Assembly (NCBI GenBank): GCA_964520325.1
Contig: CAZFOB010000004.1
Coordinates: forward strand, 175,725-239,724
Reading direction: 5' to 3'
DNA from: CAZFOB01 sp964520325
GTDB taxonomy: Bacteria; Actinomycetota; JAICYB01
Length of the DNA: 64,000 nt
Shown: in pieces, positions 16,839 to 24,517 of the stretch
Position numbering within the stretch: position 1 is the first letter of the stretch
Layout: each line of letters opens with the position of its first letter
Program-made: the position numbers and the translations under genes
Notes under the pieces: generated by a model
Database searches by the model: none
What the model was told of the DNA's origin: nothing
Seen by the model: the letters and a program-made list of their open reading frames with translations, nothing else

Positions 16839-18683
16839 ATGACGTTGCACGATTTCTTCGAGCGATATGGGGTCACGCTCGCGATCGTGGCCGGGCTCGC
16901 GCTCCTCCTCGCGATACTGCCGGGCAATGCTCCCGAGCGGGCGGTCTCGGAGCTGGGCCCGGTCGTGGCGGGACCGGAATTCGGTGGTTCCCCAGGTGAG
17001 CCCGGCGTCGTCGACGACGTCCCGGGCGGCGGCGGCGGCGGCGGGGGGCCTGCGGGAGGCGTCGTAACGGGTGAGGGACCCACGGGCTCCGGCCCGAGCG
17101 GTGGGGTCGCCGGAATAAGGGACGCGGCGGTCCAGTTCGGCAAGGGGGACTGCCGGCCAGACGGTCGCGAGCTGGGCATCTCCCTCTATCAGCCGCCGTG
17201 CGCAACGTTCAGTGGAGGAAACGGCGGGGCTACGGCACGCGGTATCACAGCCGAGAAGATCACGATCGTCCGGTGGATGGGTCAGGTTGACGAGGCCACG
17301 CAGGCGATCCTCGAAGCCAACAAGCTTGCCGACAACCCAGAGCGACGCACGCGCTCGTACGAGGCGTTGCTGAAGTACAGCAACCAGCACAGCGTCACCT
17401 ACGGACGCGAAGTGGTTATGAAGACGCTTCCTGCGAGCGGCCCGTCAGAAGACGACCGTGCGATGCGCGCCGATGCGATCAAGATCGCCGAGGACATCAA
17501 GGCGTTCGGCGTCATCGAGGGCACACCCGACTCGGGCATCCCGAAGGTTCTCGCTAAGGAGCTCGCGCAGCGGGGCGTCATCTGCATGTGCACGTCGACA
17601 CTGACGAGCGACTTCTACAAGGAGAACCCGCCGTACATCTTCGGCACGGGTCTCCCGAGCGCGACCGAGTACGGGACCCAGATGGCCGAGTTCATCGGCA
17701 AGCGCCTTGCCGGACGCAAAGCGAAGTGGGCGGGCGACGATCTCAATCCAACGCAGCAGTACCGGACGAAGCCGCGGAAGTTCGGGCTCCTCTACGTCGC
17801 CGGCGCCAACGACCGTGTGGAACCAGAAGCCAAGCGCTCCAAGGACTTCTTCGTGAAGGAGCTCGCCAAGTACGGCGTGAAGCTGGCGGCCGTACACGAA
17901 TTCCTCTACGCGCCGGGCGAGAACCAGAACGAGATCAGCACGCGGATCGCCGACTTCAAGGACAAGGGCATCACGACGTTCATCGGTTTCTGGGACCCCT
18001 TGTCGCCGATCCTCATCACCCGTGAGATGACGCGGCAGCAGTGGTTCCCCGAGATCTTCGTCTCGGGCTCGGGCCTGAGCGACACGACGACGGCGGGACG
18101 CCTCTACGATCCGGCGCAGTGGTCGAGGGCATTCGGGATCTCGCCGCTGTGGGTCACGTGGGAGAACGTCAACCGATCGCCCGGGTATCGGCAGGCGCGT
18201 CACGGCAACCCCAACCTGGCGCAAGGTGACGAGGGCGTCCTCGTCAACATCTATGCGGCGCTGGTTGGCCAGTTCTTCTGGGGTGTCCACATGGCCGGGC
18301 CAAGGCTCACGGCGGACACGTTCGCGCAGGGGATGTACCGGTTCCCCAAGACGGGCGGGATCCCGGGCGCCCCGCTCCTGTACTTCACGAGGGCATTCCC
18401 CAACGCGATCAAGGACTTCGTCGAGGTGTGGTTCGACCTCGACCGTCGTGGACCGGATGAGCGCGGCGACCAAGGCACCGGGATGATGATGAAGGTGAAC
18501 AGCGGCAAACGCTACGTCCCGGGATCGTGGCCGAGGACCGAGCCGCTGGCGTTCGTCCAGAACGGCAAGGAGATCGCCGTCTCCGACGATCCACCCGGCG
18601 GGGGCACCATCAAGCACGAAGAAGACGGGCACACCCATACCGGTGCGTGCAAGACCTGCCCGGGATTCAAGACGACGAAGTAA
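16839..18683 (+). CDS. LIV-type periplasmic-binding protein, membrane-anchored
   Basis: 614 residues. The N-terminus has one membrane helix (VTLAIVAGLALLLAILPG, ~12-29) without a lipobox. A disordered Gly/Pro linker with a run of eight glycines (63-70) follows. The type I periplasmic-binding fold starts near ARGITAEKITIVRWMGQVD (~135) and contains FGVIEGTPDSGIPKVLAKELAQRGVICM, KFGLLYVAGANDRV and DKGITTFIGFWDPLSPILIT. A His-rich tail (HEEDGHTHTGACKTCPG) could bind metal. It resembles Leu/Ile/Val or amide/urea binding proteins but is longer (usually ~400). Start ATG with GAGGGAG upstream. It is divergent from the single-chain transporter and presumably feeds it. Confidence 0.85.
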   Translation: MTLHDFFERYGVTLAIVAGLALLLAILPGNAPERAVSELGPVVAGPEFGGSPGEPGVVDDVPGGGGGGGGPAGGVVTGEGPTGSGPSGGVAGIRDAAVQFGKGDCRPDGRELGISLYQPPCATFSGGNGGATARGITAEKITIVRWMGQVDEATQAILEANKLADNPERRTRSYEALLKYSNQHSVTYGREVVMKTLPASGPSEDDRAMRADAIKIAEDIKAFGVIEGTPDSGIPKVLAKELAQRGVICMCTSTLTSDFYKENPPYIFGTGLPSATEYGTQMAEFIGKRLAGRKAKWAGDDLNPTQQYRTKPRKFGLLYVAGANDRVEPEAKRSKDFFVKELAKYGVKLAAVHEFLYAPGENQNEISTRIADFKDKGITTFIGFWDPLSPILITREMTRQQWFPEIFVSGSGLSDTTTAGRLYDPAQWSRAFGISPLWVTWENVNRSPGYRQARHGNPNLAQGDEGVLVNIYAALVGQFFWGVHMAGPRLTADTFAQGMYRFPKTGGIPGAPLLYFTRAFPNAIKDFVEVWFDLDRRGPDERGDQGTGMMMKVNSGKRYVPGSWPRTEPLAFVQNGKEIAVSDDPPGGGTIKHEEDGHTHTGACKTCPGFKTTK

Positions 18684-19611
18684 GCGCCCGGCGGACGAAG
18701 GCTGCCGCGCGACGCTTCGCCATCGCATCCGTGAGGTCGGTCCGTCCCTGCTCCCGGTAGGCGTACGCCCACCACGTGACCCAGCACAAAGCGTTGATGC
18801 CTTGCATGAGATCCCAGGCGCGGACGTGCTCGAGCGTGTCGCCAGCCACGCGCTCGTAGGTGTCGAGGAAACGATCGGCTTCGCGGAGACCGAACAACAC
18901 CGCGAGCTCCGTGCGGCAGTAGACGACATCGCGCGTTCGGAACGCCAGGTTGCTCGACCCCCAGTCGACCAGGCCCGTTAGGTGTCCGCGTGACCAGAGC
19001 ATGTTGCCCGGGTGGAGATCGCCGTGCGACATCACGAGTTCTTGCGTGATCGCGTTCTTGTGCAGGCGCCGCGCGGCGACGACGGCGCGATCGGACAACG
19101 GTGTGCGGCGCAAGTCCTCCGGTGGCTTGTATTCGAGCCCGATGGGTTCCTTCCGCAGGTCAGCGGGGAGATTGCGAGTGGAGGCCGAGGCGATCACCAG
19201 AATGGTCTCTGCGATCTGTTCGTAGGCTCGCTGGTCGCCCGCGAACGTGAGGAACGGGCGTCCTGTAACCCTCCCGATGACGATCGAAGGCGCGCCGAAC
19301 CACGCGCCGTCGGCGTCGAAGGCAACAGGCTCGGGCGTTGGGACCGCGAGTGTGTGCGCGTGGACCGTGCGTGCCCATTCGCGCGCCGGTCCATCGTCGA
19401 ACTCGCGGTACCGCTTGAGGATGATGTCGTGTGTTCGTCCCGAGGGGCGGCGGAGCGATACGAGGTGTGTCGCCGATCCGAGCCCGCCACGCAACCGACG
19501 CGACCGCACGATCGTTGATCCTCGCGCGATGGCGCGGACCATCGCGCGGAGGCCGTCACGCGACGGCGAACTCTCGAGATGGGCGCGCTGGGTATCCCAC
19601 CTCGAGCCCAC
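18667..19611 (-). CDS. Aminoglycoside phosphotransferase-fold kinase
   Basis: 314 residues, APH/choline-kinase fold. The N-lobe GGLGSATHLVSLRR and IILKRY (ATP-site Lys) is followed by the catalytic loop VMSHGDLHPGNMLW (near 195) and the metal-binding HLTGLVDWGSS. It phosphorylates a small-molecule hydroxyl. The family includes antibiotic, choline, fructosamine and homoserine kinases, and nothing here fixes the substrate. The last 17 bp overlap the convergent binding-protein gene. GTG start with AGGAGG 8 nt upstream; an internal ATG (codon 24) is an alternative. Confidence 0.8.
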   Translation of the reverse strand: MGSRWDTQRAHLESSPSRDGLRAMVRAIARGSTIVRSRRLRGGLGSATHLVSLRRPSGRTHDIILKRYREFDDGPAREWARTVHAHTLAVPTPEPVAFDADGAWFGAPSIVIGRVTGRPFLTFAGDQRAYEQIAETILVIASASTRNLPADLRKEPIGLEYKPPEDLRRTPLSDRAVVAARRLHKNAITQELVMSHGDLHPGNMLWSRGHLTGLVDWGSSNLAFRTRDVVYCRTELAVLFGLREADRFLDTYERVAGDTLEHVRAWDLMQGINALCWVTWWAYAYREQGRTDLTDAMAKRRAAAFVRRALTSSS

Positions 19612-19620
19612 CGCGCCGTC

Positions 19621-19702
19621 CTCCTCGTCGTCCTTCGATCTCGCTGAGGATCGCGTACGCGCTCCTCGTCGTCCTTCGATCTCGCTGAGGATCGCGTACG
19701 CG
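19621..19702. repeat. Two tandem 41-bp direct repeats
   Basis: Two identical 41-bp copies, 19621-19661 and 19662-19702, each beginning CTCCTCGTCGTCC and ending GATCGCGTACGCG. They lie between the starts/ends of the kinase and carboxylase genes and are non-coding. Confidence 0.9.
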
Positions 19703-19712
19703 ATCCTCAGCG
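19683..19712. terminator. Perfect 30-bp palindrome after the carboxylase gene
   Basis: The left half CGCTGAGGATCGCGT is followed directly by its exact reverse complement. It starts 2 bp beyond the stop of the acyl-CoA carboxylase gene (minus strand). It would fold into a ~13-bp hairpin in the transcript. No U-run follows, so it may act as a terminator, as an mRNA 3' stabiliser, or simply be a repeat element. Confidence 0.55.
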
Positions 19713-19713
19713 T

Positions 19714-21291
19714 TTACAGCGGGATGTTGCCGTGCTTGCGTTGCGGAAGCGATTCGCGCTTGCTGCGCAGCATCTCGAGGTGGCGGATGAGCATCGGACG
19801 TGTCTGCGCCGGCTCGATCACGTCGTCGATGTAGCCGCGCTCCGCCGCGATCCACGGGTTGAGGAATGCCTCTTCGTACTCAGCCACGAGCTCGGCTCGC
19901 TTCGCGGCCGGGTCGTCCGCGGCCTCGATCTCCCGGCGCGAGATGAGCGGCACGGCTGCATCTGCGTTCATGACGGCGAACTCCGCTGTCGGCCACGCGA
20001 ACGCGATGTCCGCGCGGATGTGCTTGGAGTTCATAACGACGTATGCACCGCCGTACGCCTTGCGCGTGATAACGGTGAGGCGCGGGACGGTCGCCTCGGT
20101 GAACGCGTACAACAGCTTCGCGCCGCGCCGGATGATGCCGCTCCACTCCTGATCCGTGCCGGGCTGGAAGCCGGGAACGTCCATGAACGTCACGATCGGG
20201 ACGTTGAACGCATCGCACGTGCGGATGAACCGCGCGGCTTTCTCTGAGGCTTGCACGTTGAGAGCACCGGCGAGGATCCGCGGCTGGTTCGCGATGATGC
20301 CGACGGAGTGTCCGCCGAGGCGCGCGAAGCCGGTGATGATGTTCGTCGCGTAGAAGGGGAAGTACTCGTAGAACGAGTCCTTGTCGATGACTCGGTTGAT
20401 CACGTCGTGCATGTCGTAGGGCTGGTTCGACGACTCGGGCAGCACGTCGCCGGGGTCGGGCTCGGTGCGATCGGCGGGGTCTCCGGTCTCGAGGTACGGC
20501 GGCTCCTCGAGGTTGTTCGACGGCAGGTACGAGAGCAGATGGCGCACCTGCGCGTAGCAGTCCTCTTCGTCCTCCGCGACGAAGTTGGCCACGCCCGACT
20601 TCGTCGCGTGCGTCATCGCGCCGCCCAGATCCTCGAGTGTGACGTCCTCTCCGGTGACGGTCTTGATGACGTCGGGGCCGGTGATCTGCATATTCGCGAT
20701 GCCCTTGACCATGTAGATGAAGTCGGTGATCGCCGGGGAGTACACGGCGCCTCCGGCACACGGACCGGCCACGATCGAGATCTGCGGGATGACGCCGGAG
20801 TAGCGGACGTTGCGATCGAAGATGTATGCGTAGCCGGCGAGTGAGACCATGCCCTCTTGCACGCGGGCTCCTCCGCCGTCGTTGATCCCGATGATCGGTG
20901 CACCTGTCGAAGCGGCGAGGTCCATGACCTTACAGATCTTCTCGGCGTACACCTCGCCGAGCGTGCCGCCGATGTAGGTGAAGTCCTGCGAGAAGACGAA
21001 CACCTTGCGGCCGTCGATCGTCCCCCACCCCGTCACCACGCCGTCGCCGGGGACGCGGCGGTTCTCCATGCCGAACCCCCGCGCACGAGTCAGCGCGAGT
21101 GAGTCGAACTCGATGAACGAGCCCTCGTCGAGGAGCGCGACGCAGCGCTCGCGCGCGGTGAGCTTGCCGCGATCGTGCTGCTTCTGGATCGAGTCCGGCC
21201 TCTCGCCCTGGGTTGCCTTCTCCTTCAGCTCCCGCAGCTCAGCGATGCGCTCGGCCATGGTGTGGACGGGCTTGGTCTTCTCGTTCGTCAT
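19714..21291 (-). CDS. Acyl-CoA carboxylase beta (carboxyltransferase) subunit
   Basis: 525 residues, full-length crotonase-fold carboxyltransferase. Conserved blocks are HDRGKLTARERCVALLDEGSF, QDFTYIGGTLGE, GINDGGGARVQEG, GPCAGGAVYSPAITDF, FVDVPGF-like FMDVPGFQPGTDQEWSGIIRRGAKLLYA and KAYGGAYVVMNSKH. It transfers CO2 from biotin to acetyl- or propionyl-CoA. The residue that discriminates propionyl- from acetyl-CoA enzymes (Asp in GGAYDVM of PccB) is Val here (~416), so substrate is uncertain. No alpha/biotin subunit is in the window. The methylmalonyl-CoA epimerase gene lies just upstream, supporting a propionyl/methylmalonyl role. Confidence 0.9.
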   Translation of the reverse strand: MTNEKTKPVHTMAERIAELRELKEKATQGERPDSIQKQHDRGKLTARERCVALLDEGSFIEFDSLALTRARGFGMENRRVPGDGVVTGWGTIDGRKVFVFSQDFTYIGGTLGEVYAEKICKVMDLAASTGAPIIGINDGGGARVQEGMVSLAGYAYIFDRNVRYSGVIPQISIVAGPCAGGAVYSPAITDFIYMVKGIANMQITGPDVIKTVTGEDVTLEDLGGAMTHATKSGVANFVAEDEEDCYAQVRHLLSYLPSNNLEEPPYLETGDPADRTEPDPGDVLPESSNQPYDMHDVINRVIDKDSFYEYFPFYATNIITGFARLGGHSVGIIANQPRILAGALNVQASEKAARFIRTCDAFNVPIVTFMDVPGFQPGTDQEWSGIIRRGAKLLYAFTEATVPRLTVITRKAYGGAYVVMNSKHIRADIAFAWPTAEFAVMNADAAVPLISRREIEAADDPAAKRAELVAEYEEAFLNPWIAAERGYIDDVIEPAQTRPMLIRHLEMLRSKRESLPQRKHGNIPL

Positions 21292-21298
21292 GGTCGGG

Positions 21299-21304
21299 AG
21301 CCTA
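21299..21304 (-). promoter_or_regulatory. Candidate -10 (TAGGCT), leaderless start at 21291
   Basis: On the minus strand TAGGCT is followed by 7 nt and the ATG of the carboxylase gene. No ribosome-binding site. It lies in the 18-bp gap after the epimerase stop, so the carboxylase may have its own promoter. Confidence 0.45.
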
Positions 21305-21309
21305 ACCTC

Positions 21310-21735
21310 TCAGTGATCGACGACTTCGACCAGCTCGATGAGGATCCCGTTCGTCGTCTTGGGATGAACGAATGCCACACGGTGCCCGCCGCCGCCGATC
21401 CGAGGTTCGGAGTCGAGGAGGTCGGCCCCTTCCTTCTTCAGATGCGCGAGCGTCGCTTCGATGTCGGTGACGCGGATCGCGATGTGATGCAGGCCTTGTC
21501 CGCGCTTCTCGATGAACTTCGCAACGGTGGACTCCGGGCCGGAGGGCTCGAGCAGTTGGAGATGGGTGTTACCGATGGGGAGCATCGCCTCTGTGACCTT
21601 GTCCGAGACGATCTCCTCGGTGTGATCCGGGACGAGGCCGTACAGGCGCTCGAAGGTTGACAACGCCTCGGACATCGAACTGACGGCGATGGCCACATGG
21701 TCTAACTGGAGAGCGTCGATGCGATCGATCTTCAT
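21310..21735 (-). CDS. mce: Methylmalonyl-CoA epimerase
   Basis: 141 residues, VOC fold. LDHVAIAVSSMSEALSTFERLYGL (metal His), TEAMLPIGNTHLQLLEP (Gln/Glu ligands), GQGLHHIAIRVTDIEATLAHLK (second His) and NGILIELVE (Glu) give the four metal/catalytic positions of bacterial epimerases. It interconverts (R)- and (S)-methylmalonyl-CoA, and in Ccr-containing bacteria also ethylmalonyl-CoA. Start ATG at 21735 with CAGGAG upstream; a longer frame starting at 21783 would run through that site. The carboxylase gene follows 18 bp downstream. Confidence 0.9.
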   Translation of the reverse strand: MKIDRIDALQLDHVAIAVSSMSEALSTFERLYGLVPDHTEEIVSDKVTEAMLPIGNTHLQLLEPSGPESTVAKFIEKRGQGLHHIAIRVTDIEATLAHLKKEGADLLDSEPRIGGGGHRVAFVHPKTTNGILIELVEVVDH

Positions 21736-21764
21736 TGGGGAAATCTCCTGATCTAGAGGCCTCG

Positions 21765-21770
21765 TATACT
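21765..21770 (+). promoter_or_regulatory. Candidate -10 (TATACT) for thiolase
   Basis: TATACT is a near-consensus -10 placed ~58 nt before the thiolase ATG. It gives a ~50-nt leader that carries AAAAGGAG (21816-21823). No clear -35 was found at 16-18 bp. Confidence 0.4.
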
Positions 21771-21828
21771 TTGCCCAAATCACCGGTTGCAGGATGCGCC
21801 TTCGGGCGCCCCGTCAAAAGGAGCCGCC

Positions 21829-23007
21829 ATGTCTGAAACCGTCATCGTCTCTGGGGTCCGCACCGCGATCGGGAAGTTCGGTGGAGCGTACGAGAGTCTC
21901 TCGGGTGCGCAGCTCGGCGGATTCGCCATCAAGGGCGCGCTCGAGAAGGCTGGACTGTCCCCCGACGAGGTCGACTACGTGATCATGGGGCAGGTCCTCC
22001 AGGCGGGGGCCGGGCAGATCACCGCGCGGCAAGCCGCCAACAACGCCGGCGTTCCCATGAGCGTTCCCGCTCTCACGATCAACAAGGTGTGCCTGTCCGG
22101 ACTTAACGCCATCGCGCTCGCCGATCAGCTCGTCCGAGCTGGTGAGGTGGAGCGCGTCGTCGCCGGCGGGATGGAGTCGATGACCAACGCACCGTACCTG
22201 GCCCCGAAGATGCGCTTCGGTGCCCGGATGGGTGACGCGAACCTCATCGATTCGATGATGTACGACGGTCTGTTCTGCGCGATCGACCAGGTGTCGATGG
22301 GCACGGGAACCGAGAACTACAGCCAGCGCTACGAGCTCACCCGCGACGAGCAGGACGAGTTCTCCGCGCGATCGCACGCACTCGCCGCGAAGGCGATCGA
22401 GACCGGCAAGTTCGACGACGAGATCATCGCGGTCGATGTCCCGCAGCGCAGAGGCGACCCTGTCGTCCACACCACAGACGAAGGTGTGCGCGTCGACACG
22501 ACCATCGACTCGCTCGCGAAGCTTCGTCCGGCGTTTTCCAAGGAAGGCACGATCACGGCAGGCAACGCGTCGCAGATCTCGGACGGTGGCGCCGCCACGG
22601 TCGTCATGTCGCGGGAAGAAGCCGACAAACGCGGACTCACCCCTCTCGCGACGATCGTTGCCCACGGCATGGTTGCCGGACCTGACGCGTCGCTTCACGA
22701 GCAGCCGGCGAACGCGATCAAGGCCGCGCTCGCCAAGACCGACATCAAGGAATCAGACCTCGACGTCGTCGAGATCAACGAGGCGTTCGCCTGTGTCGGG
22801 ATCGTCTCCGGGCGCAACCTGAATGTCTCGCCCGAGTCGGTCAACCCCAACGGCGGCGCGATCGCGCTCGGTCATCCGATCGGGATGTCGGGCGCTCGTC
22901 TGGTCATCACCCTCGCGCACGAGTTGAAGCGCCGTGGTGGGGGAGTCGGTGCGGCCGCGTTGTGCGGTGGTGGCGGTCAGGGCGACGCCCTGATCATCCG
23001 TGTCTGA
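21829..23007 (+). CDS. Acetyl-CoA acetyltransferase (thiolase)
   Basis: 392 residues, typical thiolase II length. It has VIVSGVRTAIGKFGG at the N-terminus and the nucleophile Cys in NKVCLSGLNAI (~88). GHPIGMSGARLV contains the catalytic His, and ALCGGGGQGDALII contains the second Cys. It condenses two acetyl-CoA to acetoacetyl-CoA or runs in reverse in degradation. With Ccr and the epimerase in the same window it could start the ethylmalonyl-CoA route. ATG chosen over an upstream in-frame start because AAAAGGAG lies 6 nt before it. Confidence 0.95.
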   Translation: MSETVIVSGVRTAIGKFGGAYESLSGAQLGGFAIKGALEKAGLSPDEVDYVIMGQVLQAGAGQITARQAANNAGVPMSVPALTINKVCLSGLNAIALADQLVRAGEVERVVAGGMESMTNAPYLAPKMRFGARMGDANLIDSMMYDGLFCAIDQVSMGTGTENYSQRYELTRDEQDEFSARSHALAAKAIETGKFDDEIIAVDVPQRRGDPVVHTTDEGVRVDTTIDSLAKLRPAFSKEGTITAGNASQISDGGAATVVMSREEADKRGLTPLATIVAHGMVAGPDASLHEQPANAIKAALAKTDIKESDLDVVEINEAFACVGIVSGRNLNVSPESVNPNGGAIALGHPIGMSGARLVITLAHELKRRGGGVGAAALCGGGGQGDALIIRV

Positions 23008-23051
23008 CGACGCGTGGCGTGTCTAGCGCGCGTTGAGCTCCGGAGTCGCGG

Positions 23052-24269
23052 GTGCTCCCCCTGAACCCCCGGCGCCGCCTTGTGACGTGGGTCTTTGCCC
23101 GCGTCATGCTGGTCAACTTCGGCTATTTCCTGTCGCTCGGGATCATGAACCCCGTCCTCCCGCGGTACATCGCCGGACCCTTGGGCGGCAGCAACCTCTC
23201 GGTTGGCATCGGCGTCGGCTCGTTCACGATCGTGTCGCTGTTGTTGCGTCCATGGTCCGGGCGCATCGGAGACAGACGTGGACGCAAAGCCGGCATCGTG
23301 CTCGGTGCGGCCGCGCACGCGGTGGGCTGTCTCGGACTGGTCGCCACCGACTCATTGCCAGAAGTGATCGCGTTCCGCATGCTCACGGGCATCGCTGAGG
23401 CGTTCCTCTTCGTCGGCGCTGCCACGGCCGCGCAGGACCTCGCGCCGGACGACCGTCGCGGTGAGGCGGCGAGCATCTTCTCGCTGTCGTTGTTCGCAGC
23501 CCTCGCCATCGGTCCTGCCATCGGGGAGTCGCTTCTGGATCGGTTCGGTTTCGATCCGGTCTGGTTGGTGGCCGCGGCGTGTGCAGGTGCCGCGACTCTT
23601 GTTGCCCTCACACTTCCCGACACACGGTCCGCCGAGCTCGCGGAGCAGCCGAGAGGCGCCCCTCCGCCGCTCATACATCCCGCCGCGTTGCGTCCGGGCT
23701 TCCCTCTCGCGTGCGCGATCTGGGGGCTCGCGGCCTTCAGCTCGTTCGTTCCGCTGTATGCGTTGAAGCTCGGACTTCCGGGCGCGCGCAACGTGATCCT
23801 TGCCAACGCCCTCACCATCCTCACGCTGCGTCTCTTCGGGGGGAAGATCCCGGATCGGATCGGCCCCCTCACAGCCGCCCGTGTCGCGTTGATCTTCAGT
23901 CCCGTCGGTTTGGCGGTGATGGGTCTGTGGTCTGACGTCCCGGGCCTGTACGTCGGCGCCGTCCTGCTCGCGATCGGTCAAGCCTTCGCGTTTCCCGCGC
24001 TCATGACGATCGCGGTCAACAACGCACCCGCCAACGAACGCGGCTCGGTGATGGGGACGTTCACGGGGTTCTTCGATCTCTCGTTCGGAGGAGGAGCCAT
24101 CGTGCTTGGAGCCGTCGCGAACGCCGTCGGCTACAACGGAGCGTTCCTTGCAGCGATGGGGGTTGCCCTCGTTGGAACGGCAACGCTCTTCTTCGCCCCG
24201 CCGCCGATCCGTCCGGTGACTACAACCTCGCGGGGACCGATCATCGAGATCGCCCCGCCGGGGGAGTAG
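23052..24269 (+). CDS. MFS transporter
   Basis: 405 residues with about twelve membrane helices. The MFS motif A-like loop RPWSGRIGDRRGRKAGIVLG sits between TM2 and TM3 (~65-85). A related loop, RLFGGKIPDRIGPLTAARVAL, sits at the same place in the second half. It is a proton-driven small-molecule exporter or importer. The C-terminus is a short cytosolic tail. GTG start. It follows the thiolase gene by 44 bp in the same direction. Substrate unknown. Confidence 0.85.
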   Translation: MLPLNPRRRLVTWVFARVMLVNFGYFLSLGIMNPVLPRYIAGPLGGSNLSVGIGVGSFTIVSLLLRPWSGRIGDRRGRKAGIVLGAAAHAVGCLGLVATDSLPEVIAFRMLTGIAEAFLFVGAATAAQDLAPDDRRGEAASIFSLSLFAALAIGPAIGESLLDRFGFDPVWLVAAACAGAATLVALTLPDTRSAELAEQPRGAPPPLIHPAALRPGFPLACAIWGLAAFSSFVPLYALKLGLPGARNVILANALTILTLRLFGGKIPDRIGPLTAARVALIFSPVGLAVMGLWSDVPGLYVGAVLLAIGQAFAFPALMTIAVNNAPANERGSVMGTFTGFFDLSFGGGAIVLGAVANAVGYNGAFLAAMGVALVGTATLFFAPPPIRPVTTTSRGPIIEIAPPGE

Positions 24270-24272
24270 CTG

Positions 24273-24449
24273 CTACCCGGCGACCGCGCGGACGCGGACG
24301 ACATGCGCCGAACTCAGGAATGTCGCGCGAAGGGGTTCGTCGGTGAGGCCACCGGCGATCCGGTCGATGACTTCGAGCGCATCCTCATACGCCGACCGGG
24401 CCTCGTCAAAACGCTGCTGTGCGATCCGGAGGTCACCGAGCGCCGCATC
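24273..24449 (-). pseudogene. Remnant of a TPR/cyclase-type C-terminus
   Basis: Directly downstream of the big cyclase gene, on the same strand, a ~58-codon stretch after an in-frame TGA encodes ALGDLRIAQQRFDEARSAYE, then DRIAGG, then LTDEPLRATFLSSAHVVRVR and a stop. This is the typical last TPR helix plus 'LRxxFLxSxxV' ending of cyclase/AAA/TPR proteins. The intact cyclase gene ends with its own version of that motif (SRDALRNSECVRRL), so this looks like the tail of a decayed or recombined paralogue. It has no start codon. Confidence 0.5.
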
Positions 24450-24517
24450 TCATGGATCTGCTGCCCTCACAGTCCCCATCTTGCACCTCCGGGTCCCGCG
24501 GGCCGAATTAGGTCGAT

